From Rhodospirillaceae bacterium MC! (GTDB lineage: Bacteria > Pseudomonadota > Alphaproteobacteria > MC1), in NCBI GenBank assembly GCA_002632265.1, contig NQOV01000012.1, positions 89,594 to 153,593 of the forward strand: a stretch of DNA of 64,000 nucleotides, in the 5' to 3' direction. Positions 36,359 to 45,642 of this stretch are shown here, in pieces. The stretch's first letter is position 1. Each line of letters starts with the position of its first letter. The notes beneath the pieces were generated by a model. It ran no database searches. It saw nothing but the letters and a program-made list of their open reading frames with translations, and was not told the origin of the DNA. A program made the translations under genes and the position numbers.

Positions 36359-36530
36359 AGCGAATCTCCTTAAAGTTAAAAATATGAATAATTTTGATAA
36401 TTTTATTATAGACTAAATTTCTTTTAAAAGCAATGTTTTAATGAAAATATCTTATATTGATTTTCTAAGTATAAAAAAATGTACTACTTGTTACAAAAAG
36501 AATCATATGCTAGTTTATAAGAGTAATTAC

Positions 36531-36570
36531 AACTTAACACAATTTAACATAATTTAACATAATTTTTCAC
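36531..36570. promoter_or_regulatory. 10-bp tandem repeats in the HxlR-MFS gap
   Basis: AACTTAACAC, AATTTAACAT, AATTTAACAT, AATTTTTCAC in direct succession, in phase with the DNA helix. Candidate HxlR operator; no proof from sequence alone. Confidence 0.4.
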
Positions 36571-36619
36571 ACAATTTTTTACATATAATTTTACATATTT
36601 TTTATAAGGATTTCATAAC

Positions 36620-37789
36620 ATGCCCATTACATTATTAGCATTAACAATTACGGCTTTCGCCATAGGAACGACGGAATTTATTCCTGTAGGCTTACTGCCT
36701 GTTATTTCCAAGGATTTACATACACCAATCGCAACAACTGGTTTAATAGTTAGCTTATACGCTGTTGGCGTGGCTGTAAGTGCACCGATTTTAACATCGC
36801 TACTAGGTAGACTTAACAGAAAACTAACTTTATCAATTTTATTACTGATTTTTATCGCAGGTAACGTATTTGCTTTCTTTTCCACTTCATTTGGATTATT
36901 AGTGGCCGCTAGAATTGTATCTAGTTTTGCTCACGGAGCGTTTTTCTCATTGGGGACTATTATTGCAACAATGCTAGTTCCAGAAGACAAAAAAGCCTCG
37001 GCAATTGCCTTGATGTTTTCAGGTCTAACTGCAGCAATTATCGTTGGTGTTCCTATGGGAACATGGATAGGCGAGCATTTTGGTTGGCGTTTAACCTTTT
37101 TAACTGTGGCGGTTCTTGGTGTTATCGGATTAGTGGGGATTTTAGCTTTAATTCCTAACAATTTAGCAAAATCAAACGCTACATCAATAGTTCAACAATT
37201 TTCCGTTTTATTTTCTCCGAATTTAATTATTGTTTATCTGATTACAATTGTCGGTTATGGTGCGAATTTCATTGCTTTTACCTTTGTATCTAAGATCTTA
37301 ACAAGTATTACACATTTTGAGCTAGGTTCTGTAAATATTCTACTATTAGTATACGGCGTAGCGGTGAGTATTGGTAACATATACGGCGGAAAGCTGACCG
37401 ATAAAGTTGGGGTTATCAAATCTTTATATATATTATTTATCGGTTTGGGAGTAACTTTAATAGTTTTAAACTTCACTATGCACTATAAAGTATTAACAAT
37501 TATCACTGTGATCTTCTGGGGCTTCTTCGCCTTTGCCAATGTACCACCATTACAATCATACGTTGTAACAGTAGCAAAAAGACACACTCCGCACTCTGTT
37601 GATGTGGCATCAGGAATGAACATTTCTGCTTTTAATGTGGGGATCGCCTTAGGATCGTATCTGGGTGGCTTGGTTTTATCGCACATGGGATTGAGTTTAA
37701 CTCCAATAGTTGGCGGTTTAGCTTTAATACTAGCTATTATCTTAACTTTCGTATCATATAAATTAGAACATAGACACACAGCTAAATAA
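36620..37789 (+). CDS. MFS transporter, AraJ/drug-efflux type
   Basis: 389 aa with 12 hydrophobic helices. The start TITAFAIGTTEFIPVGLLPVISKDL and the A-motif-like LLGRLNRK after helix 2, with ARIVSSFAHGAFFSLG, match the arabinose-efflux/chloramphenicol-efflux MFS group (AraJ, YdhP, CmlR relatives). AAGGATTTC lies before the ATG. Paired with the divergent HxlR regulator, an arrangement common for inducible exporters. Confidence 0.9.
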   Translation: MPITLLALTITAFAIGTTEFIPVGLLPVISKDLHTPIATTGLIVSLYAVGVAVSAPILTSLLGRLNRKLTLSILLLIFIAGNVFAFFSTSFGLLVAARIVSSFAHGAFFSLGTIIATMLVPEDKKASAIALMFSGLTAAIIVGVPMGTWIGEHFGWRLTFLTVAVLGVIGLVGILALIPNNLAKSNATSIVQQFSVLFSPNLIIVYLITIVGYGANFIAFTFVSKILTSITHFELGSVNILLLVYGVAVSIGNIYGGKLTDKVGVIKSLYILFIGLGVTLIVLNFTMHYKVLTIITVIFWGFFAFANVPPLQSYVVTVAKRHTPHSVDVASGMNISAFNVGIALGSYLGGLVLSHMGLSLTPIVGGLALILAIILTFVSYKLEHRHTAK

Positions 37790-37813
37790 TTCATACAATC
37801 AATAAACATAAGC

Positions 37814-37850
37814 TAAAGTCAACTAATACTACAAATATTAGTTGACTTTA
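37814..37850. terminator. Terminator after the MFS gene
   Basis: Perfect 15-bp stem 37814-37828/37836-37850 (TAAAGTCAACTAATA) followed by TTTTT. The 3' arm also supplies TTGACT of the next promoter. Confidence 0.85.
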
Positions 37851-37870
37851 TTTTTATAAGATGTTATCTT
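37842..37870 (+). promoter_or_regulatory. Possible promoter of msrC, overlapping the terminator
   Basis: TTGACT (37842-37847), 17-bp spacer, TATCTT (37865-37870). Confidence 0.45.
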
Positions 37871-37901
37871 GTTAGATAAATTTTAAGAGAAAGATAATTT
37901 T

Positions 37902-38354
37902 ATGGCTAATATTTTAACTTTACAAGCTCAAGAATTATGTAAGAGTGAAAGCAATTTAGTTGCTAATCTTGCCAATATATCGGCGTTAATTAATGATAAC
38001 TATTCTGATCTTAACTGGGTGGGATTTTATCTGTATGACGAGATCAATAATAATTTAGTTTTGAGTGCTTTTCAAGGAAAAATTGCTTGTACGAGAATCG
38101 CCATAGGCAAGGGAGTATGTGGTACTGCGTTTGCAAGTGATAGTACCCAAGTTGTTGAAGACGTGCATTTATTTCCTGGTCATATCGCTTGTGATAGTGC
38201 ATCCAATTCGGAAATTGTTATTCCTTTAAGAAATTCCAAGAATGAATTAATCGGCGTTCTGGATATTGATAGCCCTATGAAGAAACGCTTTTCTAATGTG
38301 GAAAAAGATGAGTTAGAAGAATTGGTTTTTGCTGTGGCGAAATATCTATTGTAG
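37902..38354 (+). CDS. msrC: Free methionine-(R)-sulfoxide reductase
   Basis: GAF-domain enzyme of 150 aa that reduces free Met-R-O. Characteristic LNWVGFYLYD, FQGKIACTRI, GKGVCGTAF, and FPGHIACDSASNSEIVIPL; the three cysteines of the family (IACTRI, GVCG, HIACD) are all present. Role in oxidative stress. Convergent with mnmA across a strong terminator. Confidence 0.93.
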   Translation: MANILTLQAQELCKSESNLVANLANISALINDNYSDLNWVGFYLYDEINNNLVLSAFQGKIACTRIAIGKGVCGTAFASDSTQVVEDVHLFPGHIACDSASNSEIVIPLRNSKNELIGVLDIDSPMKKRFSNVEKDELEELVFAVAKYLL

Positions 38355-38388
38355 CAGTGCTTTGCCCTAAGCTTTGCCCCAAGCTTTT

Positions 38389-38434
38389 AAAAGGGATGTG
38401 AAAACGTGTTTGAGTGCGTTTTCACATCCCTTTT
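38389..38434. terminator. Bidirectional terminator between msrC and mnmA
   Basis: Perfect 18-bp stem 38389-38406/38417-38434 (AAAAGGGATGTGAAAACG) with a 10-base loop and T-run. Confidence 0.9.
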
Positions 38435-38468
38435 ACTGTGTTTAGGATTCTTAGGATTTTTACTGTTT

Positions 38469-39611
38469 TTATTGGATGATACCGCCACCGAGCATACGTT
38501 CCTTTTGGTAGAATACGCATGCTTGACCAGGGGATACAGCGTGATCGCTTGTTAGGAGTTGGACTTGGATTTTATCGTCGGATATGATCTTAAGTGTGGC
38601 AGGTAGTGGGGTTTGGGTGGAGCGGAGTTTTACTTGGACTTGCATGTTATCAGCTATGAGGTTTTTATCGATTAGCCAATTGATACTTTCAATATTTACG
38701 CTATCCTGTTGTAGGAATTCTTTTTCGCCTACATATACGGTGTTGGTTTTTGCGTCGATTTTAATGACGTATAAAGGTTCTTTTGTTCCGCCAATCCCTA
38801 AGCCTTTACGCTGTCCTACTGTATAATGGATGATTCCCTTATGTTGACAAAGTATCTTATTGGTTTGGATATGGATGAAATCGCCAGCTTTAAAGGTGGT
38901 TTGAGAGTTATTTTTTACGAATGTAGCGTAATCGCCGTTGGGAACAAAGCAGATATCTTGGCTATCGGGCTTGCTGGCCACTGATAGACCGTACTTTTTT
39001 GCTAGCTCTCTAGTTTGATCTTTTGTATAGTCGCCTAAGGGAAAACGGATGTTGTTTAAGGCCTCTCTTGGAGTGGAATAGAGAAAATAGCTTTGATCTC
39101 GTTTATGATCGTTACCCTTTAAGATCTGCGGTAAGTCTTCGTTTTCTACAGGTGGTAGCCATTTTAAATAATGACCAGTAACTAAGAGATCACAATCCAG
39201 TTCCTTTAAGCTATTTAGGAGCAGATCGAATTTAATGTGCTGATTGCACAAAATACAAGGAATGGGAGTTTTTCCCTTTTCATAGGTTTTGCAGAATTCT
39301 TTTATGACTTTTTCTCGGAATTGATCTTCATAATTTAGAACGTAATGGGGAATTCCCAACTTTTGGGCCACTCGGCGAGCGTCAAATATATCTTTTTCGG
39401 AACAACATGTTCTTGATTGTTTGATTGTGCTACATTCTGAATTATTGTGCGATGGATGTAGTAATAGGGTAACGCCTACAACTTGGTATCCTTGTTCTTT
39501 GATCATTCCTGCAACGACAGATGAATCAACTCCGCCACTCATTGCCACAGCAATTTTAATTTCTGAATTTGGTTTGTCTGTAAATAATTTCATGTATGGG
39601 ATTGTATCCAT
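38469..39611 (-). CDS. mnmA: tRNA 2-thiouridylase MnmA
   Basis: Adds sulfur to U34 of Lys, Glu and Gln tRNAs. 380 aa. PP-loop AMSGGVDSSVVAG, first catalytic Cys in TPIPCILCN, second in DSQDICFVPNG, GQRKGLGIGG, and C-terminal PGQACVFY. No clear ribosome site precedes the ATG at 39611; the in-frame ATG at 39593 is an alternative start. Confidence 0.95.
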   Translation of the reverse strand: MDTIPYMKLFTDKPNSEIKIAVAMSGGVDSSVVAGMIKEQGYQVVGVTLLLHPSHNNSECSTIKQSRTCCSEKDIFDARRVAQKLGIPHYVLNYEDQFREKVIKEFCKTYEKGKTPIPCILCNQHIKFDLLLNSLKELDCDLLVTGHYLKWLPPVENEDLPQILKGNDHKRDQSYFLYSTPREALNNIRFPLGDYTKDQTRELAKKYGLSVASKPDSQDICFVPNGDYATFVKNNSQTTFKAGDFIHIQTNKILCQHKGIIHYTVGQRKGLGIGGTKEPLYVIKIDAKTNTVYVGEKEFLQQDSVNIESINWLIDKNLIADNMQVQVKLRSTQTPLPATLKIISDDKIQVQLLTSDHAVSPGQACVFYQKERMLGGGIIQ

Positions 39612-39682
39612 TATTTATGGTGTGTGCTTAATTAGTGTTCTTTCTTATTATAGTATATATATGATAAATCACAAGATAGTTT

Positions 39683-40444
39683 TTAGTTTAAATTATATTT
39701 AGCTTTAATTTTTAGATCTATTTTGTTGAGTTTCAATTTGATGATCTGCTTATTAATAAGACTTTTCAAGAGAAAATGCTTTGTTCTTGGATACAAAAAT
39801 GATACTCCGTCCTTAGTAATATAATCTTTAAATAAATTACTTGAGAACGTATATACATTAAAATCTTGGAAGTATGGCGGATGAATTAGAAAAGTACAAT
39901 TGGCTTTATTGCTTAATACTTCCTGTTCTAAATCGATATGAGCGGAATTCTTAAGAGTATAGGAAAGAATATCAGCTTTAGTTGCCAGATCTGATATAAT
40001 TTGATTTTCCACAGAATCATCAATGGTTACCACGGTTTTACCTGCGATATCTTGTAAGCTGGTGATATGCTTGACATTTGCTCCGCATACAAGATTAAAT
40101 GTTACATCGTCTATGGCTATGGATCTGATATATTTATTTTCATCGCCTTTAAGTGTTAAAGCGTGGATCAAGCCAATATCTATCTTGCCATTTTCCAATT
40201 CTTTTTTGATTTCTGCTCTTGATAGTATGATGTAATTAAGTTGGAATTTAAGTTTTTTTGCAATGTATTCAAGTACATCGATATCATAACCTGTGATCTT
40301 TTCCTTATCTTGATAGACATAACTTATTACATCGGTGGCAATTCCTACGTTATAAGTTTGCTTTAATCTTGGCGGTTGAGCCATGGATTGATGTGCAAAT
40401 GCTAACATTATAAAAACTAAAAATAAAGATAAAATTTTTGTCAT
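39683..40444 (-). CDS. Family-3 periplasmic solute-binding protein
   Basis: 253 aa with a signal peptide (MTKILSLFLVFIMLAFAHQSMA). YNVGIATDVISYVYQDKEKITGYDIDVLEYIAKKLKF is the N-terminal lobe of the amino-acid binding family; the usual acidic GFDxDL motif appears as GYDIDV. The second lobe (DIAGKTVVTID...) is present. No permease or ATPase adjoins; the orphan ATPase at 7121-7816 could be a partner. The C-terminus is Lys-rich. Confidence 0.85.
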   Translation of the reverse strand: MTKILSLFLVFIMLAFAHQSMAQPPRLKQTYNVGIATDVISYVYQDKEKITGYDIDVLEYIAKKLKFQLNYIILSRAEIKKELENGKIDIGLIHALTLKGDENKYIRSIAIDDVTFNLVCGANVKHITSLQDIAGKTVVTIDDSVENQIISDLATKADILSYTLKNSAHIDLEQEVLSNKANCTFLIHPPYFQDFNVYTFSSNLFKDYITKDGVSFLYPRTKHFLLKSLINKQIIKLKLNKIDLKIKAKYNLN

Positions 40445-40730
40445 AATTATTCAAACCTATTAACTATTTTTCCATACTCTTAAAGTAAGTTGTAAGACTT
40501 TTTAAAGTAAGGTGTAAGGGTCATTTTTCGTGAATCCTAATATTGTTCCATATATATTATAATACTATGAATTTTTTTTTAGTCAAGTTTAATTATTAAT
40601 ATTTGTAATTTTAATTTTGATTATCCTTGCTTTTTTCTTTTTATTGTATTATCTTAGAATGAAGTTATTAGGCAAAATCATACAGTGAAGACAAAGCTAA
40701 ATTTTTAAGGATTCAATAATAGATAATATC

Positions 40731-42491
40731 ATGGAAAACAATCATAAAGCAGAATTATTAGTTCCTGCTGGAACTTTAGAACGTTTGGAAACTGCCATTC
40801 TTTATGGAGCTGATGCGGTTTATGCAGGTACTCCCGATTTTTCCTTAAGAACAAAAACATCCTTTACCATAGAAGAGCTAAAACAAGGACGTGAGTTTGT
40901 TCGTAAACATGGGAAAAAGCTATATTTAACCCTAAATCTTTTCACTCATAATAAGGATGTGGAAAGATTACCTAAATTCATCGAAACCATTCGAGATATC
41001 AAGCCTGACGGCGTTATTATTGCTGATCCAGGTGTCTTTTTATATGTGCGAGAAAATGCTCCTGAATTGAGTTTGCATGTCTCAACTCAAGCGAATGTAT
41101 GTTCTCATTTAACTGTAAATTATTGGAAGTCTCAAGGAGCGGATCTCTGCGTGCTTGGACGTGAGACCTCTTTTGCCGAATTAAAGGAAATTCGAGAAAA
41201 ATGTCCTGATATCAAGTTAGAATCATTCATCCATGGGGCCATGTGTATGACGTATTCTGGTAGATGTTTGCTTTCTAATTTCATGTCCGAACGTGGGGCA
41301 AATCAAGGGAATTGTTCCCATTCTTGCCGTTGGAATTATAAGGTTAAAGCCATGGTTGACGACAATGGCCATACCCAATATGTAAAACTAAATGACGAAG
41401 ATAAAAAGCAACTATCTCAACAAGAAGAAAATCAACTGCCTTTAGATACTCATATGATTGATTCTGATCCAAACACAAATACAAGTACAAGTACAAGTAA
41501 CATTCAAGACGCTCGCATTTTTCTTGAAGAAGAAAACCGCCAAGGAGAATTCTATGAGATCATGGAAGATGAACACGGTAGTTACATTCTAAATTCTAAA
41601 GATATATGTCTCATGCCTGTTCTTGATGAAATTTTAGAATCGAAAATAGATTCCTTAAAAATTGAAGGGAGAAATAAATCTGAATATTATGTGGCGGTTA
41701 CTACAAGAGCTTATCGTCATGCCATAGATTCCTATTATCAAGATCCTACTAAATGGCGTGCGAGTGCGTGGCTTGGGGAATTGTTTACTTTGCAAAATCG
41801 TGGATATACCTTAGGTTTTCACAATGGCACATTGGAAGATGTAGCTCATAATTACGATCGTTCATCTTCAATATCAGGTTGGCAGTTTGCAGGCGTCTTG
41901 CGTGAGTGGGATGGCGATGATATGATCATGGAAGTTCGTAACGCCTTAAGATCCGAAGATGTTCTCGAATTTCTAACTCCCAAATCCATAGAACCCATTC
42001 GCTTACGTATCTATGAATTTTTCCCTGCTTTAGGTGGAATTTCACGTGATAAAGTATCAGCAGGGCAAAATTTTTCCATCCGAATCGCAGGCTCACAATT
42101 TAATAACTACGATATAGATACCTTAAAAACAATGTTGCCTAAACATACAGTAGTTCGTAAGGATATCTTACTTAAAGATCACAGTCAATACCGTCTAGAA
42201 GCAGACATGAGATCCCTAGATGTAGAATCAGGTAAATTAACACGTGAAGATTATCAAGCATTTAAGCAAGATCCAAATAGCATAAAAGCAAGAACAACCA
42301 TAAAAGAAGAGGCCCACAAAGGACGCCCGCCTCGCTTAGGTAAAAATGGCTGTTGCGGGCGTGGTTGTAACGGTTGCAACATCTTCGCAGTTGATCCCAA
42401 ATACGCAAAAGCCCGTGAAAAAATGCAAAGCGTCATTGGCGAACATCGCCGTTTATCTGTTAATGAAAAGCATACCCTAGTAGAAGAGTAG
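40731..42491 (+). CDS. trhP: U32-family tRNA hydroxylation protein TrhP-like
   Basis: 586 aa. N-terminal ELLVPAGTLERLETAILYGADAVYAG, LHVSTQANVCS, then GAMCMTYSGRCLLSNF and NQGNCSHSCRW, the cysteine set of U32 proteins (YegQ/TrhP: prephenate-dependent 5-hydroxylation of U34). A low-complexity insert with NTNTSTSTS lies near residues 240-260. A second cysteine cluster, GCCGRGCNGCN, near residues 538-550, is a possible metal or Fe-S site. Divergent from the solute-binding protein. Confidence 0.87.
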   Translation: MENNHKAELLVPAGTLERLETAILYGADAVYAGTPDFSLRTKTSFTIEELKQGREFVRKHGKKLYLTLNLFTHNKDVERLPKFIETIRDIKPDGVIIADPGVFLYVRENAPELSLHVSTQANVCSHLTVNYWKSQGADLCVLGRETSFAELKEIREKCPDIKLESFIHGAMCMTYSGRCLLSNFMSERGANQGNCSHSCRWNYKVKAMVDDNGHTQYVKLNDEDKKQLSQQEENQLPLDTHMIDSDPNTNTSTSTSNIQDARIFLEEENRQGEFYEIMEDEHGSYILNSKDICLMPVLDEILESKIDSLKIEGRNKSEYYVAVTTRAYRHAIDSYYQDPTKWRASAWLGELFTLQNRGYTLGFHNGTLEDVAHNYDRSSSISGWQFAGVLREWDGDDMIMEVRNALRSEDVLEFLTPKSIEPIRLRIYEFFPALGGISRDKVSAGQNFSIRIAGSQFNNYDIDTLKTMLPKHTVVRKDILLKDHSQYRLEADMRSLDVESGKLTREDYQAFKQDPNSIKARTTIKEEAHKGRPPRLGKNGCCGRGCNGCNIFAVDPKYAKAREKMQSVIGEHRRLSVNEKHTLVEE

Positions 42492-42568
42492 GAGCGTGTA
42501 AAATGAGCTAATATGCACCTTTAATTAGGGCTTATGTAGACGTGAGTACACGTCGCCATACTTTACGG
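42492..42568. repeat. Nested palindromic element, copy C (right arm lost)
   Basis: 57 bases (42501-42557) identical to copy A at 48725-48781, including the inner hairpin GACGTG-AGTA-CACGTC. The right half is diverged, resembling copy B. Confidence 0.85.
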
Positions 42569-42612
42569 TTTTTTAACTTTTTGAGAATTAGGATTAATAA
42601 ATAATTTTTATC

Positions 42613-42641
42613 TTGTAAATTTTGAGTTATTGTATTATAAT
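42613..42641 (+). promoter_or_regulatory. Probable promoter of fliN
   Basis: TTGTAA (42613-42618), 17-bp spacer, TATAAT (42636-42641). Sigma70-like; no sigma54 box was found here. Confidence 0.5.
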
Positions 42642-42732
42642 ATTATCAATATGAAATAGTGTATTTGTATGATAGGCAAAAGTTATATGAATATGGTAGT
42701 TTAAGAAGTAATAAAAACTAAGGAGAGTACAT

Positions 42733-43023
42733 ATGTCTAATGCAGATTTAGCTGACGCTAGTTTACCACGATCAGCCAAGGAACTAGAGGCCGTATATGA
42801 CGTTCCCGTACAAGTATCGGCGGTATTAGGTAGAGCAAGAATGCGAGTTTCTCAATTAATGCAATTGAGCCGTGGTATGGTTATCGATTTAGATCGTAAG
42901 GTCGGCGAACCTATTGATATTTATGTGAATAACAGACTTGTAGCCCGTGGCGAAGTTGTGGTGGTGGAAGATCGTTTAGGTATCACCATGACCGAGATTA
43001 TTAAAAATGAAACATCTGAATAA
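42733..43023 (+). CDS. fliN: Flagellar motor switch protein FliN
   Basis: C-ring protein that, with FliM and FliG, sets rotation direction and binds CheY-P indirectly. 96 aa, essentially one SpoA domain: VPVQVSAVLGRARMRVSQLMQLSRGMVIDLDRKVGEPIDIYVNNRLVARGEVVVV (positions about 24-80). TAAGGAGAG lies before the ATG. First gene of the flagellar block. Confidence 0.94.
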   Translation: MSNADLADASLPRSAKELEAVYDVPVQVSAVLGRARMRVSQLMQLSRGMVIDLDRKVGEPIDIYVNNRLVARGEVVVVEDRLGITMTEIIKNETSE

Positions 43024-43237
43024 ATAATAAAATTTGGGTAAATTATTATTAGTTATTTATAATGATTATTGGAATTATTATATAATATATATAAGCTAAA
43101 TTTTAAAAATTTATTACATTAATTTAGAAGATATTTTAAATTGCTCTAAGGTACTATAATACTCTTGTGGCTCTGTTTAAAATGAATCTTCTTTTTAATG
43201 TATATACTATATTGTTGATAAAAGGATATATATAATC

Positions 43238-44053
43238 ATGAATGATTCGTCATTAAAAATAAGAAATCTTTGGAAAAAGGGTTTTGATTCGTCGGTTTTG
43301 CTAGGTATAGCAATTGCAATAGTCTTATTCCTTGTAGCCATTGTTACAGGTGGCGGACTAAGTGTCTTTATTAATATACCGTCGTTGTTGTTAGTAATGG
43401 GCTGTACCGTAGCGATAACGGTAGCTAGTACATCATTTAAGGGAGTAAAAGACGCTTTTGTTAGTTCCCTTTTATTGTTCTCGGGTTCACCACAAAAAGA
43501 TCCCCATACTCTAGCTTTGCAAATGATAGACATCTCAAAACATGTACGTAAATCTGGAGTTATTTCCTTAAAGTTACATTTAAATCATTTTGAAAAGAAT
43601 CCCATGCTACACAGAGCCTTAACCTTGGTAAGTGAAGGTTATCGTGAAGAAGATATCAGATCCATTTTACAACGTGATGCGAATAATCATAACAATTCCT
43701 TAAGTACCGCCTTAACCGCCTTACAAAAAATGGCGGATTACGCTCCGGCCATGGGTCTGATCGGTACTCTAATTGGTTTGGTTAAGATGTTGGGATCAAT
43801 TTCCGATCCTAGCTCCATTGGTCCTAATATGGCGGTAGCTTTGTTGACTACATTCTACGGTGCGGTGCTTTCGAACCTTTTATTTTTACCCCTATCATCA
43901 AAGTTACAAAGACAACAGCAAAACAATGTTTTAATAAATGAAATCATTGTTGGGAGTTGTCTTTCAATTAGTAGTCAAGAAAATACATACAGATTGGGAA
44001 TTTGGTTAAATACCGTTTTGCCCTTATCTCAACGTATCCAAGTATATTCATAA
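43238..44053 (+). CDS. MotA/PomA-type flagellar stator protein
   Basis: 271 aa with four membrane spans (two near the N-terminus, two at about 165-235). The N-terminal GGGLSVFINIPSLLLVMGCT resembles PomA. Motif prolines lie in APAMGLIGTLIGLVKMLG and LLFLPLSSKL. It forms the ion channel with a MotB partner, which is not in this window. Between fliN and flbD. Confidence 0.88.
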   Translation: MNDSSLKIRNLWKKGFDSSVLLGIAIAIVLFLVAIVTGGGLSVFINIPSLLLVMGCTVAITVASTSFKGVKDAFVSSLLLFSGSPQKDPHTLALQMIDISKHVRKSGVISLKLHLNHFEKNPMLHRALTLVSEGYREEDIRSILQRDANNHNNSLSTALTALQKMADYAPAMGLIGTLIGLVKMLGSISDPSSIGPNMAVALLTTFYGAVLSNLLFLPLSSKLQRQQQNNVLINEIIVGSCLSISSQENTYRLGIWLNTVLPLSQRIQVYS

Positions 44054-44168
44054 TATATTCATAAGTTTGATTTATGTAGCATATATTTTGAATTCAAAAT
44101 AATTCAACTGTTAATACATAGGAAAATAATCATAATTAAGATATAATTAAGATATAAAGGTAAAAATA

Positions 44169-45518
44169 ATGACTAAAATTCTAATAGTAGGTAATTTAAA
44201 TAATTATGCAGGAAAAGCCACAAGAGTAGCATTATCTTTGGGTGCAAAAGTCATGCACGCCGAAGACGCCAACCAAGCCATGGAACTACTTAGAGACGGT
44301 AACGCCATCGAAGTTATAATGTGCGATATCGAGGCAGATATTATCTTCCTGCTTAAAAGTATGTCAAAAGAACATATAAATACTCCCCTGATTGCCTGTG
44401 GCGTTAAGCCTGATAGCAAAAGAGCCGTGCAAGCCATAAATGCAGGAGCTTTGGAATATCTGCCAATGCCACCAAATGAAGAGCTAATAGGAGCGGTACT
44501 AAGTGCAGTTTCTCAAGAAGAGAAACATAAAATGATCTTTCAAGATCCTAGAATGGGAGAAGTAGCCGATCTTGCCAAGAGAATCGCTCCATCGGACGCT
44601 AATATCCTAATTACAGGCGAAAGCGGTACAGGTAAGGAAGTGCTATCTCGCTTTATTCATGCGAATTCCAAGCGTATCAATAAATCATTCGTAGCGGTTA
44701 ACTGTGCGGCCATACCTGAAAATTTACTAGAATCCGAACTGTTCGGACACGAAAAAGGGGCGTTTACTGGAGCAGTAGCTCGTAGAATCGGTAAATTTGA
44801 AGAGGCTCACGAAGGAACTTTGCTACTGGATGAGATCTCGGAAATGGATGTGCGTCTTCAAGCTAAATTATTACGTGCCATTCAAGAACAAGAATTCGAT
44901 CGTGTTGGTGGATCTCAACCAGTTAAAGTAAATGTGCGAATCTTAGCAACATCTAACAGGAATTTAGAAGAAGAAATCGCTAAAGGTACTTTTAGACAGG
45001 ATTTATATTTTAGATTAAATGTCTTAAATATCGAAATTCCACCCTTACGTGATCGTCCTTTAGATATCGAAGTTTTATGTGAATATTTCATCAAACGTTT
45101 TTCCGATGATAACGGCTTATCAGCCAAACCACTATCGAAAAAAGCCCTAAAAGCCTTGAAAAATTACCCTTGGGTGGGAAATATTCGTGAATTGGAAAAC
45201 ACAATGCACAGAGCAGTTTTACTCGGTGGTGGCAAGGAAATTACCGAATCCGCAATCATGCTTCCGAAAACAAAAGAGCAAAAAGAACAAGAGCAAAAAG
45301 AAAAAGAGTTGTCAAACAATGCAAGTAATGATAATATAGATGAAATTCCCATTGGGCTATCTATGGCGGATATGGAAAGGTCGCACATTTTAAACACCTT
45401 AAACCATACCCTAGGCGATAGAACGCAAACGGCGAAGATCTTAGGAATCTCCATTAGGACGCTAAGAAATCGGCTAAATCAGTATACTGACGACGGTTTA
45501 AACGTTCCTGAAGAGTGA
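44169..45518 (+). CDS. flbD: Sigma54-dependent flagellar regulator FlbD
   Basis: 449 aa NtrC-like activator of late flagellar genes. Receiver-like domain (1-115) without the usual Asp-Asp pocket (GNLNNYAG), as known for FlbD. AAA+ domain: Walker A GESGTGKE, GAFTGA loop (contact with sigma54), Walker B LLLDEI, and NPWVGNIRELENT-like C-terminal lid. C-terminal Fis-type HTH: QTAKILGISIRTLRNRLNQY. A Lys/Glu-rich linker lies before the HTH. Confidence 0.94.
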   Translation: MTKILIVGNLNNYAGKATRVALSLGAKVMHAEDANQAMELLRDGNAIEVIMCDIEADIIFLLKSMSKEHINTPLIACGVKPDSKRAVQAINAGALEYLPMPPNEELIGAVLSAVSQEEKHKMIFQDPRMGEVADLAKRIAPSDANILITGESGTGKEVLSRFIHANSKRINKSFVAVNCAAIPENLLESELFGHEKGAFTGAVARRIGKFEEAHEGTLLLDEISEMDVRLQAKLLRAIQEQEFDRVGGSQPVKVNVRILATSNRNLEEEIAKGTFRQDLYFRLNVLNIEIPPLRDRPLDIEVLCEYFIKRFSDDNGLSAKPLSKKALKALKNYPWVGNIRELENTMHRAVLLGGGKEITESAIMLPKTKEQKEQEQKEKELSNNASNDNIDEIPIGLSMADMERSHILNTLNHTLGDRTQTAKILGISIRTLRNRLNQYTDDGLNVPEE

Positions 45519-45642
45519 TCCCAAAGAAGTAAAATGAGCGTATGGTTACATAAATGAAAATAAATTTGGAAATTTATAAAACTGTATAATTAATTAGAAT
45601 AGTATTGCATTAACATTATATTAGAAAGATAGAATTGTAAAT

